NCBI GenBank assembly: GCA_016704145.1
Contig: JADJAS010000001.1
Coordinates: 124,001 to 188,000 of the forward strand
Length of the DNA: 64,000 bases
Direction: 5' to 3'
From: Rhodocyclaceae bacterium
GTDB taxonomy: Bacteria; Pseudomonadota; Gammaproteobacteria; Burkholderiales; Rhodocyclaceae
Each line of letters opens with the position of its first letter. Within the stretch, counting starts at the first letter, position 1. Shown here in pieces: positions 18,003 through 26,576 of the stretch. The notes beneath the pieces were generated by a model. The model saw only the letters and a program-made list of their open reading frames with translations. It searched no databases and was not told where the DNA came from. A program made the position numbers and the translations under genes.

Positions 18003-19103
18003 ATGAGCGATGCCGTCGAGCAGTTGATGCTGGGCAAGACATGGGAACAGTTTTGCGAGGCCCTGAAAAGCGCCGGGCAGCAGATCCTGCGGCCCGAAGC
18101 GCCAGACACGCCACTCGACCGGGCGGAAGGCTATCGATATCTCTCGCGACTGGTGCGCGTCGCGCTCGAGATGCACGTCGAATTCGCCGATCCCGACTTT
18201 CCGGGGTTCATCGTGCCATCGCACGAAACGATCAAGATCGGCGCCGACAGCCCCGATAACCTCTACATGTCGGCGCGCCTCGACGGACGCAACGAGTACC
18301 GGGTCAGCGGCCGGCGCGGCACGGTCGCGACACTCAATTTCGCCACCAAGAAAGGCGGTTACGCCAATCGGGACGGACGCATGGACGGCACCGGCTTCCT
18401 GGCCGCCAAGGACATGACATTCGAAGCCGATGGCCGTTTCGAGTTGACCCTGAGCCGGCAGCCCCAACCGGGCAACTGGCTGCCGATGGAGGCGGACACC
18501 AATCAGTTGCTCGTCCGCCAGACTTTCCTCGACCGCCGGACGGAGCAGCCCGCACAGCTTCGCATCGAAAGAATCGGCGGCTCGGCGAAGCCCAAGCCTC
18601 TGGATCCGGTCCTGTTTCACGACAATCTATCGCGCGCCGGCGCCTTCGTCGGCAATACCGCGCGCTTGTTCGCCGACTGGGCGCAAGGTTATCGCACCCG
18701 CGTCAACTGCCTGCCTCCGGCCGACCAGGCGGTTTGCCAGGCCGCCGGCGGCGACCCCAACATCTTCTACTACCATGGCTACTGGCAACTCGAAGAGGAT
18801 GAGGCGCTGTTGATCGAACTGCCGCGCATTCCCGATTGCGATTTCTGGAACCTGCAAGTCGACAATTACTGGATGGAGTCACTCGACTACCGGTACCACC
18901 GCATCCATCTGAACAAACACAATGCCATCCTCGACGACGATGGCCGCCTGACGGTCATCGTCGCCGAACGCGATCCCGGCCTGCCAAACTGGCTGGAGAC
19001 GGCCGGCCACCGGAGCGGCACGCTGTGTTTTCGCTGGATAGGCGCCCGCGAGCACCTTCATCCCGCCGCCCGCGTGGTCAAACTCGATGCCTTGAGACGC
19101 TGA
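18003..19103 (+). CDS. DUF1214-like protein (366 aa)
   Basis: Function unknown. The C-terminal half carries the pattern of DUF1214/DUF1254 proteins: FELTLSRQPQPGNWLPMEAD, NQLLVRQTFLDRRTEQPAQL, and later EALLIELPRIPDCDFWNLQV followed by YWMESLDYRYH. No signal peptide is seen. ATG at 18003 has GGAGGA at 17989-17994. It is 6 bases upstream of a sulfotransferase gene and forms an operon with it under S2. Proteins of this kind recur in steroid and lipid degradation clusters without assigned activity. Family naming is from memory of motifs. Confidence 0.7.
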   Translation: MSDAVEQLMLGKTWEQFCEALKSAGQQILRPEAPDTPLDRAEGYRYLSRLVRVALEMHVEFADPDFPGFIVPSHETIKIGADSPDNLYMSARLDGRNEYRVSGRRGTVATLNFATKKGGYANRDGRMDGTGFLAAKDMTFEADGRFELTLSRQPQPGNWLPMEADTNQLLVRQTFLDRRTEQPAQLRIERIGGSAKPKPLDPVLFHDNLSRAGAFVGNTARLFADWAQGYRTRVNCLPPADQAVCQAAGGDPNIFYYHGYWQLEEDEALLIELPRIPDCDFWNLQVDNYWMESLDYRYHRIHLNKHNAILDDDGRLTVIVAERDPGLPNWLETAGHRSGTLCFRWIGAREHLHPAARVVKLDALRR

Positions 19104-19109
19104 GCGATC

Positions 19110-20276
19110 ATGACTTTCGACATGAACTCCCTGCTCGACGAGGCATCGCGCCGCGCCGGCGGACTCACCGATTTCGGCGACGAGGCATTTCGCCCGGCGC
19201 TTGCGCAACTGCTCGCCTGCCTGGACCGCGAAGGGCGGCTATCCGCCGCCGGCCGCGGGTTGCTGACCGGACGAATCGTCGAGATGCTGAAGAACCGCCT
19301 CGTCCTCGAAGATCATGTCCGCCGGCATCCAGACATCCTCGACGAAGCCAACGATGATCCGATCGTCATCGTCGGGCTGCCGCGCACCGGCACCACGCTG
19401 TTGCAGCGCATCCTGAGCTGCGACCCGCGTTTCTATCCCATGCTCTGGTGGGAATGTCGATACCCCGCGCCCGGGCAACCCGCGGTCGCCGGCGGCGAAG
19501 ATCCGCGCGTGGCGCTCGCCCGCGCCGAGGTGCGCGCCATGGTCGAGGCCAATCCGGCGTTGCTGGCCATCCACCCGTTCGACGCCGAGGCGGCCGACGA
19601 AGAGGGCATGCTGATGGAGCATTCGTTCATGAGCTTCTTCGATTCCTACGCCGACATCCCGGGCTATACCGAATGGATGTGGAGCCACGACCAGACGCCG
19701 GCCTACCGGCACCTGCAACGGATGCTCAAGTTCATCCAGTGGCAGAAACGCCGGCGCGGCGTCGCGGCCGATCGCTGGGTGCTCAAGGCGCCCCATCACC
19801 TGCGCCAGATCGACGTGCTGTTCAAGGTCTTCCCGGGCGCGCAGGTCATCCAGACCCATCGCGATCCGCTGGAAACGATTCCCTCGATCGCCAGTTTCGT
19901 CTACAACCTGTGGGCGGTGTACATGGACCAACCGGATCCCGCGCGCGCCGGCCGGCAGTGGTCGGACATTTTTGCCCGCGGCACGGCCGCGACCATGGCG
20001 TTCCGCGACGCCGGGGCCGCCGAGCGCTTCCTCGACATAGGGTTCGCCGACACGCTGACCCAGCCGCTATCGGTGGTCGAGGACATCTACGCCTTCGTCG
20101 GCCTCGATCTGCCGGCGGACATCCAGGAACGGATGCAGCGCTACCTGGAGGACAACCGGCGCGAAAAGCGCCCGGCGCATGACTATGCCGCCGCGTATTT
20201 CGGCTTGTCGGCAGCGGGCATCAGCCGCGACTTCGCCGTCTACCGGCAGCGCTACATCCTTCCCCACCAGGCCTAA
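19110..20276 (+). CDS. PAPS-dependent sulfotransferase family protein (388 aa)
   Basis: Transfers sulfate from PAPS to a hydroxyl or amine. The 5'-phosphosulfate loop IVIVGLPRTGTTLLQRIL is at residues about 85-102, and the 3'-phosphate site is in QTHRDPLETIPSIASFV. This is the Sulfotransferase_3 type (PF13469-like), which often accepts lipids or other small molecules. A second, clearly paralogous enzyme lies at 31473-32747. PAPS supply genes (cysD, cysNC) and the PAP phosphatase gene cysQ are in the same window. A steroid or a CoA-linked intermediate is a plausible acceptor, unproven. Confidence 0.85.
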   Translation: MTFDMNSLLDEASRRAGGLTDFGDEAFRPALAQLLACLDREGRLSAAGRGLLTGRIVEMLKNRLVLEDHVRRHPDILDEANDDPIVIVGLPRTGTTLLQRILSCDPRFYPMLWWECRYPAPGQPAVAGGEDPRVALARAEVRAMVEANPALLAIHPFDAEAADEEGMLMEHSFMSFFDSYADIPGYTEWMWSHDQTPAYRHLQRMLKFIQWQKRRRGVAADRWVLKAPHHLRQIDVLFKVFPGAQVIQTHRDPLETIPSIASFVYNLWAVYMDQPDPARAGRQWSDIFARGTAATMAFRDAGAAERFLDIGFADTLTQPLSVVEDIYAFVGLDLPADIQERMQRYLEDNRREKRPAHDYAAAYFGLSAAGISRDFAVYRQRYILPHQA

Positions 20277-20306
20277 CTTGCCGCCTCGGCCGCGACGGTG
20301 GCGATG

Positions 20307-20329
20307 AAAGTCAGCCATGGCGGCACGCC
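20307..20329 (+). repeat. 23-bp dispersed repeat, copy R2, intergenic
   Basis: Begins AAAGTCAGCCATGGCGG and ends CACGCC. It lies between the convergent sulfotransferase and SDR genes, 31 bases after the first stop. Nothing else is recognisable in this 87-base gap. Confidence 0.75.
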
Positions 20330-20363
20330 GACCGGCGGCCGCCAGGTCATCGTCATCGGCCGT

Positions 20364-21107
20364 TCAACGGCACAGACAGCCGCCGTCCACGGCCAGCGCC
20401 TGGCCGGTGACGAAGCTGGCCTTGGCCGAGCATAGCCAGATCACCGCCTCGGCGATTTCCTCGGCAGTGCCCATGCGCTGCATGGGCGTCATCGCCTCGA
20501 TCCGCGCCTTCATGGCCGGATCCTTCATGAGCGGATCGGTCATGCTGGTGGCGATTACCCCCGGGCAAACGGCATTGACGCGGATGCCCATGGCGGCGTA
20601 ACGCAACGCCGCGGCGCGCGTGATGCCGACGACGCCGTGCTTGCTGGCGGTGTAGTCCACCGTGCCCTGACCCGACAGTCCGGCGATCGAACTGGTGTTG
20701 ACGATGGTGCCGCCCCCTTGCCTGATCATCTGCTCGATCTCGAACTTGAGCCCGTAGGCGACGCCATTCAAGTTGATTTCGATGGTGCGGCGAAACACGT
20801 CGAGGTCGAAATCTGGCCTGGAATTGGAAACGCCGGCGTTGTTGAAAGCGCAGTCGAGACGACCGAACTCGGCCACGGTGCCCTCCACCAGCGCCTTCAC
20901 CTCCTGTTCGCTGGCGACGTTGCAAGCCTTGAAGGCCGCCGTGCCGCCGGCCTGGCGGATCATGGCGACGGTTTCGTCGCCCGACGCCGCATTGACATCG
21001 GACACTATCACCCTGGCGCCCTCGCGCGCGAACGCGAGCGCCGTGGCCCGACCGATACCGCTTCCCGCCCCGGTCACCAGGGCCACCTTGCCATCGAACA
21101 ACGCCAT
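20364..21107 (-). CDS. Short-chain dehydrogenase/reductase (247 aa)
   Basis: Classical SDR oxidoreductase using NAD(P)H on an alcohol or ketone. The Rossmann motif is VTGAGSGIGRATAL (about 11-24), NNAGVSN follows, the catalytic Ser is in NTSSIAGLSG, the YxxxK in DYTASKHG, and the end is TGQALAVDGGCLCR. ATG at 21107 follows AGAGGAG. It lies 54 bases downstream of the EthD gene, so both are likely read from S5. Hydroxysteroid dehydrogenase activity fits the neighbourhood but SDR substrates cannot be read from sequence. Confidence 0.9.
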   Translation of the reverse strand: MALFDGKVALVTGAGSGIGRATALAFAREGARVIVSDVNAASGDETVAMIRQAGGTAAFKACNVASEQEVKALVEGTVAEFGRLDCAFNNAGVSNSRPDFDLDVFRRTIEINLNGVAYGLKFEIEQMIRQGGGTIVNTSSIAGLSGQGTVDYTASKHGVVGITRAAALRYAAMGIRVNAVCPGVIATSMTDPLMKDPAMKARIEAMTPMQRMGTAEEIAEAVIWLCSAKASFVTGQALAVDGGCLCR

Positions 21108-21161
21108 GCGTTTCTCCTCTCTCAATGAATCGAAAAATCCGGGGATCGCCGATGCTTCCGC

Positions 21162-21896
21162 TCAAGCCGCCGGCGGCCTGATGACGTACTGGCTGGTCGG
21201 CACCACGTCGATCATGTGCTGGCCGCTGGCTTCGTTGCGGTCGATGAAACGGGCGCAACTGTCCATCATCGCCTGCACGTTGCGCCGCAGCTTGTCCTGG
21301 TCGCCGACGGCATCGAAGAAGACCGCCAGATCGGTCATCGCCTCGGGCGGAAAGCATTCTTCGACCAGCGCGTCGATGCGCGGCGCGGCATAGGTCAGCG
21401 GGCGCACCACCACGTTCTGCACGTAGAGAAACGTGCTTTGCGTATCGATGGCGATCTGCGTGTGCGAGTTATGCCAGACATCCAGCCAGGCCTCATGGCT
21501 GAGCCGCGGCGGGCGCCGTAGAAACGCCAGTTGCGAAAACCCCCAGGTGCGTTCCCCCGCCCTTGCCGGATGGCGGGTGTTGCGGATCGGCTGCGACTCG
21601 GTGACCAGGTATCCTTCGGCGCGTTCGACCGCCGCGGCGATGGCGAGATCGAACGGCCGGCGGAATTTCTCAATCGCGGTATCGACCCAGATCGACAGCA
21701 ATCCCTCCATCTGCGGCCGCGTGTTGGTCTGGCGCAGAGTGTCGGCCGGCGCGACATCGTCGTCCGCCACGTTGACCTGCAAGCCGCGCGCGCCGAGATC
21801 AAGCAACTTTTCCGCCAGATCGCCCCGCAGTCGTCGGCTGAAGTCGGCGCGGCCATCGCCGGACGCGCGCCACAGCGCATAGATCACTTTTTCCAA
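21162..21896 (-). CDS. EthD-domain protein (244 aa)
   Basis: Ferredoxin-like alpha+beta barrel protein of the EthD type. The stretch FLRRPPRLSHEAWLDVWHNS is the typical C-terminal EthD motif, with an earlier, weaker copy of the fold before it. A TTG start at 21896 is preferred because GAGGGGG sits just before it; an ATG at 21938 would add 14 residues without an RBS. EthD-like proteins accompany P450, dioxygenase or decarboxylase genes in catabolic clusters and may act as small lyases or stabilisers. First gene after promoter S5. Confidence 0.78.
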   Translation of the reverse strand: MEKVIYALWRASGDGRADFSRRLRGDLAEKLLDLGARGLQVNVADDDVAPADTLRQTNTRPQMEGLLSIWVDTAIEKFRRPFDLAIAAAVERAEGYLVTESQPIRNTRHPARAGERTWGFSQLAFLRRPPRLSHEAWLDVWHNSHTQIAIDTQSTFLYVQNVVVRPLTYAAPRIDALVEECFPPEAMTDLAVFFDAVGDQDKLRRNVQAMMDSCARFIDRNEASGQHMIDVVPTSQYVIRPPAA

Positions 21897-21936
21897 GCTC
21901 GCCCCCTCTTGTTCGTTCGCAACCGGATGCCCAGCC

Positions 21937-21980
21937 ATTCTTTTCCGCCCGAATCCGGCGGGAATCGTCCATTTGGACGG
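21937..21980 (-). promoter_or_regulatory. Regulon-type promoter S5, shares its dyad with S4
   Basis: Read leftwards: CCGTCC-AAAT-GGAC-GATT, with AAGAAT 38 bases after the dyad start. The dyad CGTCC-ATTT-GGACG (21966-21979) is the same DNA that serves S4 on the other strand. One operator thus appears to sit between two divergent promoters. Confidence 0.6.
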
Positions 21981-22008
21981 TTTGGGCGGCAGTGAAGCCG
22001 TCTAGTGT
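21965..22008 (+). promoter_or_regulatory. Regulon-type promoter S4 upstream of the enoyl-CoA hydratase operon
   Basis: TCGTCC-ATTT-GGAC-GGTT, with TAGTGT at 22003-22008, 38 bases after the dyad start. The same hexamer followed by TG is found in S8. It would drive the four tightly packed genes from 22059 to 26488. Confidence 0.6.
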
Positions 22009-22058
22009 TGCCATCATCATCAATATTCCGCCGGCAACGCCTGTCGGCCTTCGACGCC

Positions 22059-22877
22059 ATGAACGATACCGCCAATGTCGCCGCGCCGCCCCGCGTCCTG
22101 ACGCGAACCGATGGCCGCGTGCTGCACGTCACCATCAATCGCCCCGAACGCCACAACGCGCTGGACTCGGCAACCCATGCCCAACTGGCGGATGCCTTTG
22201 ATCGCTTCGCCGCCGATGACGAGCTATGGGTCGCCGTGATCCGTGGCGCGGGCGACCGGGCTTTTTGCGCCGGCGGCGATCTCAAGGCGATGAATGAAGC
22301 CGCGAAGGGTGGTGAGTCCTATGTCGCCCCGCCGAGCGGTTACGGTGGACTGACCAGCCGGTTCGATCTCAACAAGCCGGTTATTGCGGCCGTCAATGGG
22401 CTGGCCATGGGTGGCGGCTTCGAGATTGCCCTGGCCGCCGATATCGTCATCGCCGTCGAACATGCCCGGTTCGGGCTGCCGGAACCCTTGATCGGGGCGG
22501 CCGCGCTGGCCGGTGGCATGCATCGACTGCCACGTCAAATCGGCATGAAACGGGCAATGGGCCTGCTTCTGTCGGGAGACAGCATCGATGCGCGGACGGC
22601 CTTCGAGTGGGGGCTGGTGAACGAGGTGGCGTCCGCCACGGAATTCGAGGACGTCATTGCCGCATGGCTGGCCAAGTTGCTGCGCGCGGCGCCGCTGTCG
22701 CTGCGCGTGACCAAGGAATGCGTTCGCGAGGGCCTCAACCTGACCCTGGAGGAGGCCATCCGTCGCCAGGATGCCGACGGCTATCCCACCCTGAACGCGC
22801 TGCGCCGGAGCCACGACGTTCTCGAAGGCATCGCTGCCTTCGCCGAAAAGCGGCAACCCAAGTGGGAGGGACGCTGA
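22059..22877 (+). CDS. Enoyl-CoA hydratase/isomerase family protein (272 aa)
   Basis: Crotonase-fold enzyme of acyl-CoA metabolism. The oxyanion-hole strands are FCAGGDLKAMNEAAKGG (about 69-85) and NGLAMGGGFEIALAADI; AVEHARFGLPEPLIGAAALA follows. The Glu positions normally used for water activation are matched by E in FGLPEPLIG but not clearly by the first Glu, so hydratase versus isomerase or lyase is open. ATG at 22059 gives the family N-terminus. Its stop overlaps the next start (TGATG). Confidence 0.85.
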   Translation: MNDTANVAAPPRVLTRTDGRVLHVTINRPERHNALDSATHAQLADAFDRFAADDELWVAVIRGAGDRAFCAGGDLKAMNEAAKGGESYVAPPSGYGGLTSRFDLNKPVIAAVNGLAMGGGFEIALAADIVIAVEHARFGLPEPLIGAAALAGGMHRLPRQIGMKRAMGLLLSGDSIDARTAFEWGLVNEVASATEFEDVIAAWLAKLLRAAPLSLRVTKECVREGLNLTLEEAIRRQDADGYPTLNALRRSHDVLEGIAAFAEKRQPKWEGR

Positions 22878-23947
22878 TGGATCAGCAGCAGCTGGCTTCG
22901 GTCCTGGCCGGCTGGCTGGCGGCGCGCCGCCCGGGGAAACGCGACATCGTCGTCGCCGACTTGCGCAATCCGTCGCAGGGCTATTCCAACGAGACCTGGC
23001 TGTGCGACCTTGCCTGGAACGACGATGGCGGCGCGCACCAATATCAACCCCTGGTGCTGCGCATCCAGACCACGGCGGTCGGCACCTTTCCCGATTACGA
23101 CCTCGCCAAGCAGTACCGCTGCATGACGGCGCTCCAGGACACCACCATCCCGGTGCCGCGGCTGTTCGGTTTCGAGCCCGACCCGGCCCTGCTCGGCGCG
23201 CCGTTTTTCCTGATGGAGCGGGTCGATGGCCTGGTGCCGAACGAGAACCCGCTTTATCACCTCGAGGGCTGGCTGCACGAACTGCCGGCGGACCAGCAGG
23301 CCGACCACTGGCTGCAGGGCATCGACGCCATCGCCCGGCTGGCCCGCATCGATCCGTGGGCGCAAGGCTTCGAATTCCTGGCGGCGCCCGAATGGCGGGA
23401 CGATCCCCTCGGCCAGCAACTCGAGTACTTCCGCGCGCACATGTGCTGGGCCGAAAGCCTCAACCGACCCTATCCCCATCTGCAACGCGCCTGGTCCTGG
23501 TTGCGCGACCATCGCCCGGCGCCCATGCCGGGAGGCCTGTGCTGGGGCGATGCCAAGCTGGGCAACTGCGTCTTCCGCAACGGTCGCCTGGTGGCGATGC
23601 TCGACTGGGAAGGCGCCCATCTCGGCAGTCCCGTGATGGACCTCGCCTGGTGGCTCACTCTCGATCGCTGCCTTTGCGAAGGTTATGGCCTGCCCCGGCT
23701 GGCCGGACTGCCGGGACGCGCGGAAAGTGTGGCTCGCTGGGAAGCCGGCGCCGGACAATCCGCCACCGATTTGGAATACTACGAGGTATTCAGCGCCTTC
23801 AAGTTTGCCAGTATCATGGCCCGCATCGGTACGCTGTTCCAGCAACGCGGCCTGGCCCCGGAGGGCTTCCAGATGGATACTGACAACGGTGGCGCCCGCG
23901 TCCTGAGCCTGCTTGGCGAACGATATGGCTTCGGGAGCAAAGAATGA
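22877..23947 (+). CDS. Phosphotransferase (APH/ACAD10-like kinase fold, 356 aa)
   Basis: Protein-kinase-like fold of the APH family (PF01636). The ATP site is suggested by LRNPSQGYSNETWLCDL and VLRIQTT. The catalytic loop is seen as LCWGDAKLGNCVFRNG, where the family His-Gly-Asp is Trp-Gly-Asp and the Asn is kept, followed by MLDWEGAHLGSPVMDLAWWL. This subgroup resembles the kinase domain of ACAD10/11, which phosphorylates 4-hydroxyacyl-CoAs so that an acyl-CoA dehydrogenase-type domain can act on them. It is placed right behind an enoyl-CoA hydratase; hydroxyacyl-CoA kinase is a plausible guess. Confidence 0.82.
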   Translation: MDQQQLASVLAGWLAARRPGKRDIVVADLRNPSQGYSNETWLCDLAWNDDGGAHQYQPLVLRIQTTAVGTFPDYDLAKQYRCMTALQDTTIPVPRLFGFEPDPALLGAPFFLMERVDGLVPNENPLYHLEGWLHELPADQQADHWLQGIDAIARLARIDPWAQGFEFLAAPEWRDDPLGQQLEYFRAHMCWAESLNRPYPHLQRAWSWLRDHRPAPMPGGLCWGDAKLGNCVFRNGRLVAMLDWEGAHLGSPVMDLAWWLTLDRCLCEGYGLPRLAGLPGRAESVARWEAGAGQSATDLEYYEVFSAFKFASIMARIGTLFQQRGLAPEGFQMDTDNGGARVLSLLGERYGFGSKE

Positions 23948-25101
23948 CTGGCAGCATCGGCCCCCTGCTTCACGCGGACGAATACTTCAATCACCAGATT
24001 GTCGAAACCTTCGCCTCGGTCTTGCAGAGCGACTATTCATGGACCGAGAAGGTCTGCGGCATGGCCGCCGCGCGCGACGGCTCGCTGGCCATCGGCTTCG
24101 GTTTCGGCAAGTATGCGAACCGCAACGTAGTCGATGCCTACGGCGGCCTTTCGCGCGGCGTCGAGCAATGGACGGTGCGCGCCAGCCGCGAGCTGTCATC
24201 CGATCCGAACGGCATCGATGTCGGCCCCTTGCGCTACGAGGTCATCAAGCCGCTGAACAGGATCCGCGTCGTGCTCGAACGCAACGATATTCAGCCCATC
24301 GCCTTCGACATCGTCCTCGACGGCGTCGTCCCCTGCATGCTGGAGGAACGCGAGGACCGGCGCACGCTGACCGGCTATCGGCACAGCGCCGACCAGATCC
24401 GCTACCATCAGACCGGCACCGCCCGCGGCTGGCTGGAGGTCGATGGCAGGCGGCACGCGATCGGCCCCGATACCTGGATCATGACGCGCGACCACTCCTG
24501 GGGCTTGCGCCCGGCGGTCGGCGAGCCGATGCGCGACCTGCCGCCCGACCCGATGGACTCCGACTCCGCGCGGGTCCTGGCCGTCTGGAATCCCTTGTAC
24601 TTCGAGCGGCCGGATGGCGGCAGCTATGCCTTTCACCAGTACTACCTCGACTATGCCGGTACGGGCTTCCGCCACCAACGCATCCAGGGCGGCTTCGAGT
24701 TCGCCGACGGGCGTCGCGAGCCGCTGCGCGCCATGGAGCCGGCATTGACGTTTGATCCGGTCAACCGGCGCCTCAAGGGCGGAGAATTCCGCCTGACCAT
24801 GGGCGACGGCCGCCAGCGTATCCTCAGGGTGCGCGCCATTGGCGACACGGGCTTCCACCTCGGCGCCGGCCTCTACCATGGCTTCGAGGGCAAGTTCCAT
24901 GGCAGCTATCGCGGCCGCCTGGCGCTGGACGGGGAATATTTCGCCGACTGTTCCATGCCGGGGGCTGTGGCACTCCTGAATCAGTTCCGGGATTGCCTCA
25001 TCGTGGTCGAGGACACCGAAACCGGGGCCACCGGCTGGGGCAACTGCCAGACCTATGTGACTGGTGCGTGGCCCGATTTCGGACTGCCGATGCCAGGATG
25101 A
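23944..25101 (+). CDS. CrtC/DUF7064-like beta-structured protein (385 aa)
   Basis: Starts inside the previous stop (ATGA). Mostly beta-strand sequence with IMTRDHSWGLRPAVG in the middle, the RDHSWG signature I associate with the hydroxyneurosporene synthase (CrtC)-like and DUF7064/7065 lipocalin-type proteins. No signal peptide. Function unknown in this family; CrtC hydrates a carbon-carbon double bond of a terpenoid, so a hydrophobic polycyclic ligand is conceivable. In the P450 operon. Confidence 0.7.
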   Translation: MTGSIGPLLHADEYFNHQIVETFASVLQSDYSWTEKVCGMAAARDGSLAIGFGFGKYANRNVVDAYGGLSRGVEQWTVRASRELSSDPNGIDVGPLRYEVIKPLNRIRVVLERNDIQPIAFDIVLDGVVPCMLEEREDRRTLTGYRHSADQIRYHQTGTARGWLEVDGRRHAIGPDTWIMTRDHSWGLRPAVGEPMRDLPPDPMDSDSARVLAVWNPLYFERPDGGSYAFHQYYLDYAGTGFRHQRIQGGFEFADGRREPLRAMEPALTFDPVNRRLKGGEFRLTMGDGRQRILRVRAIGDTGFHLGAGLYHGFEGKFHGSYRGRLALDGEYFADCSMPGAVALLNQFRDCLIVVEDTETGATGWGNCQTYVTGAWPDFGLPMPG

Positions 25102-25105
25102 CGAC

Positions 25106-26488
25106 ATGAGCGCCCACGCCGCCGCGCCCGATACGGACTATCTGTCGAAACCCGACAATCGTCGTCTCGAGCAGTTTCCCGGCGCCTACGGCCTGCCCTA
25201 CCTGGGCTATGTCTTCGACTTGCTGAAGGATCCGTTCGCCTGCGTCGACCGGCACTATCGCCGTCATGGCCCGGTCTGCCGCACCCGGCTGACCGGCCAG
25301 GAGCTGCTCTGGGCGCTCGGTCCGGATTTCAACCGCGAACTGACCACCGATCCGCGGCAGATCTATTCGGCGCGCATGGGTTACGACGGACCGCTGCGCG
25401 ACTTCTTCGCCGGCGGCCTGCTGATGCGCGACTTCGCCGAACACCGGCTGCATCGTCGCCTCATGATGTCCGCCTTCAAGGCCGAATCGGCGCGCTTGCA
25501 GATCCACGACGTCAATGCGCTGTGCCAGCGGCACATCGCCGCCTGGGGCGAACACACCAGCCTGCTGTTCTATCCGGCGGTCAAGAAGTTGCTGCTCGAC
25601 ATCGCCGCCCGCGTGTTCCTCGGCCTCGACCTGGAAGCCGAGATCGAGCGCGTCAACGCCGACTTCCTGCGCATGATGGCCGGCGTGCTGGCCATCGTTC
25701 GCAAGGACTGGCCGGGCTTCGGTTATGGCCGGGCCATGGCGGCGCGGCGCTCGCTGGCGCGCTTCATCGGCCAGCGACTGCCGGCGAAGCGCCATGATGG
25801 CGGCGCCGACGTCATGAGCGAATTCGCCGCCGCGCGCGATGACGACGGCCAGCCCCTGCCCGACCAGGTGGTCATCGACCACATGCTGTTCCTGCTGCTG
25901 GCGGCGCACGACACCACCACCAGCGCGCTGACCATGGCCGCCTACTACCTGGCGCTCGATAGCGGCCTGCAGGAGCGACTCCGCGAGGAGGCGCGCGCGC
26001 TGCCGGGCGATCAGCCGAGCTACGAGGATGCGCGGGAGAACGACCGGCTGGCCGGCATCGAATGCGTGTTCAACGAGACGCTGCGCCTGCATCCGCCGGT
26101 GCCGCAACTGATGCGGCGCATCGTGCGCGATGCCGACGTGCTCGGCCACGCCATTCCCGCCGACACGCTGATCGCCATTTCCCCGGTGTTCTGCCATCGC
26201 ATGGCGGAGTTCTGGCGCGAGCCGCACCGCTTCGACCCCGCGCGCTTCGCGCCCGGGCGCGCCGAGCACAAGGCGCACACCCATCTGTTCATTCCGTTCG
26301 GCGGCGGCGCGCATAAATGCATCGGCATGCATTTCGCCGACCTGCTGTTCAAGTGCGCCATGACGCAGCTGCTGCGCCGTTACCGCTGGAGCCTGGCCGC
26401 CGACTACCGCGGCGCGGCGCCCATCGTGCACTTCCCCTTCGCCAAGCTGCGCGACGACCTGCCGCTGCGCTTGCTGCGCATCGACTAA
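25106..26488 (+). CDS. Cytochrome P450 monooxygenase (460 aa)
   Basis: Heme-thiolate oxygenase. The I-helix AAHDTTTSALTMAA (about 265-278) carries the acid-Thr pair, ETLRLHPPVPQLMRR contains the ExxR motif (Glu about 323), and FIPFGGGAHKCIGMHFADL holds the heme Cys (about 405). All essential motifs are intact. ATG at 25106 is 4 bases after the previous stop; the longer frame to 25064 would overlap it. Steroid degraders use P450s for side-chain or ring hydroxylation; the substrate is not resolved and no ferredoxin gene is adjacent. Confidence 0.93.
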   Translation: MSAHAAAPDTDYLSKPDNRRLEQFPGAYGLPYLGYVFDLLKDPFACVDRHYRRHGPVCRTRLTGQELLWALGPDFNRELTTDPRQIYSARMGYDGPLRDFFAGGLLMRDFAEHRLHRRLMMSAFKAESARLQIHDVNALCQRHIAAWGEHTSLLFYPAVKKLLLDIAARVFLGLDLEAEIERVNADFLRMMAGVLAIVRKDWPGFGYGRAMAARRSLARFIGQRLPAKRHDGGADVMSEFAAARDDDGQPLPDQVVIDHMLFLLLAAHDTTTSALTMAAYYLALDSGLQERLREEARALPGDQPSYEDARENDRLAGIECVFNETLRLHPPVPQLMRRIVRDADVLGHAIPADTLIAISPVFCHRMAEFWREPHRFDPARFAPGRAEHKAHTHLFIPFGGGAHKCIGMHFADLLFKCAMTQLLRRYRWSLAADYRGAAPIVHFPFAKLRDDLPLRLLRID

Positions 26489-26492
26489 GCGC

Positions 26493-26516
26493 TCGGCGGA
26501 CAATCTCGTCCGCCGA
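26493..26516. terminator. Hairpin between the convergent P450 and Ltp2-like genes
   Basis: TCGGCGGAC-AATCTC-GTCCGCCGA, a 9-bp perfect stem with a 6-base loop, extendable outward by GCGCTC/GAGCGC around a bulge. It lies just behind the P450 stop. No T-tract on the plus side. Confidence 0.6.
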
Positions 26517-26537
26517 ACCGCGAGCGCGCCGAAGCCG

Positions 26538-26560
26538 AAAGTCAGCCGCGGCGGAACGCC
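26538..26560 (+). repeat. 23-bp dispersed repeat, copy R3, intergenic
   Basis: Begins AAAGTCAGCCGCGGCGG and ends AACGCC. It lies between the P450 and the Ltp2-like gene, 17 bases from the latter's stop codon. Confidence 0.72.
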
Positions 26561-26576
26561 GCGGGCGGCGAAGCGG

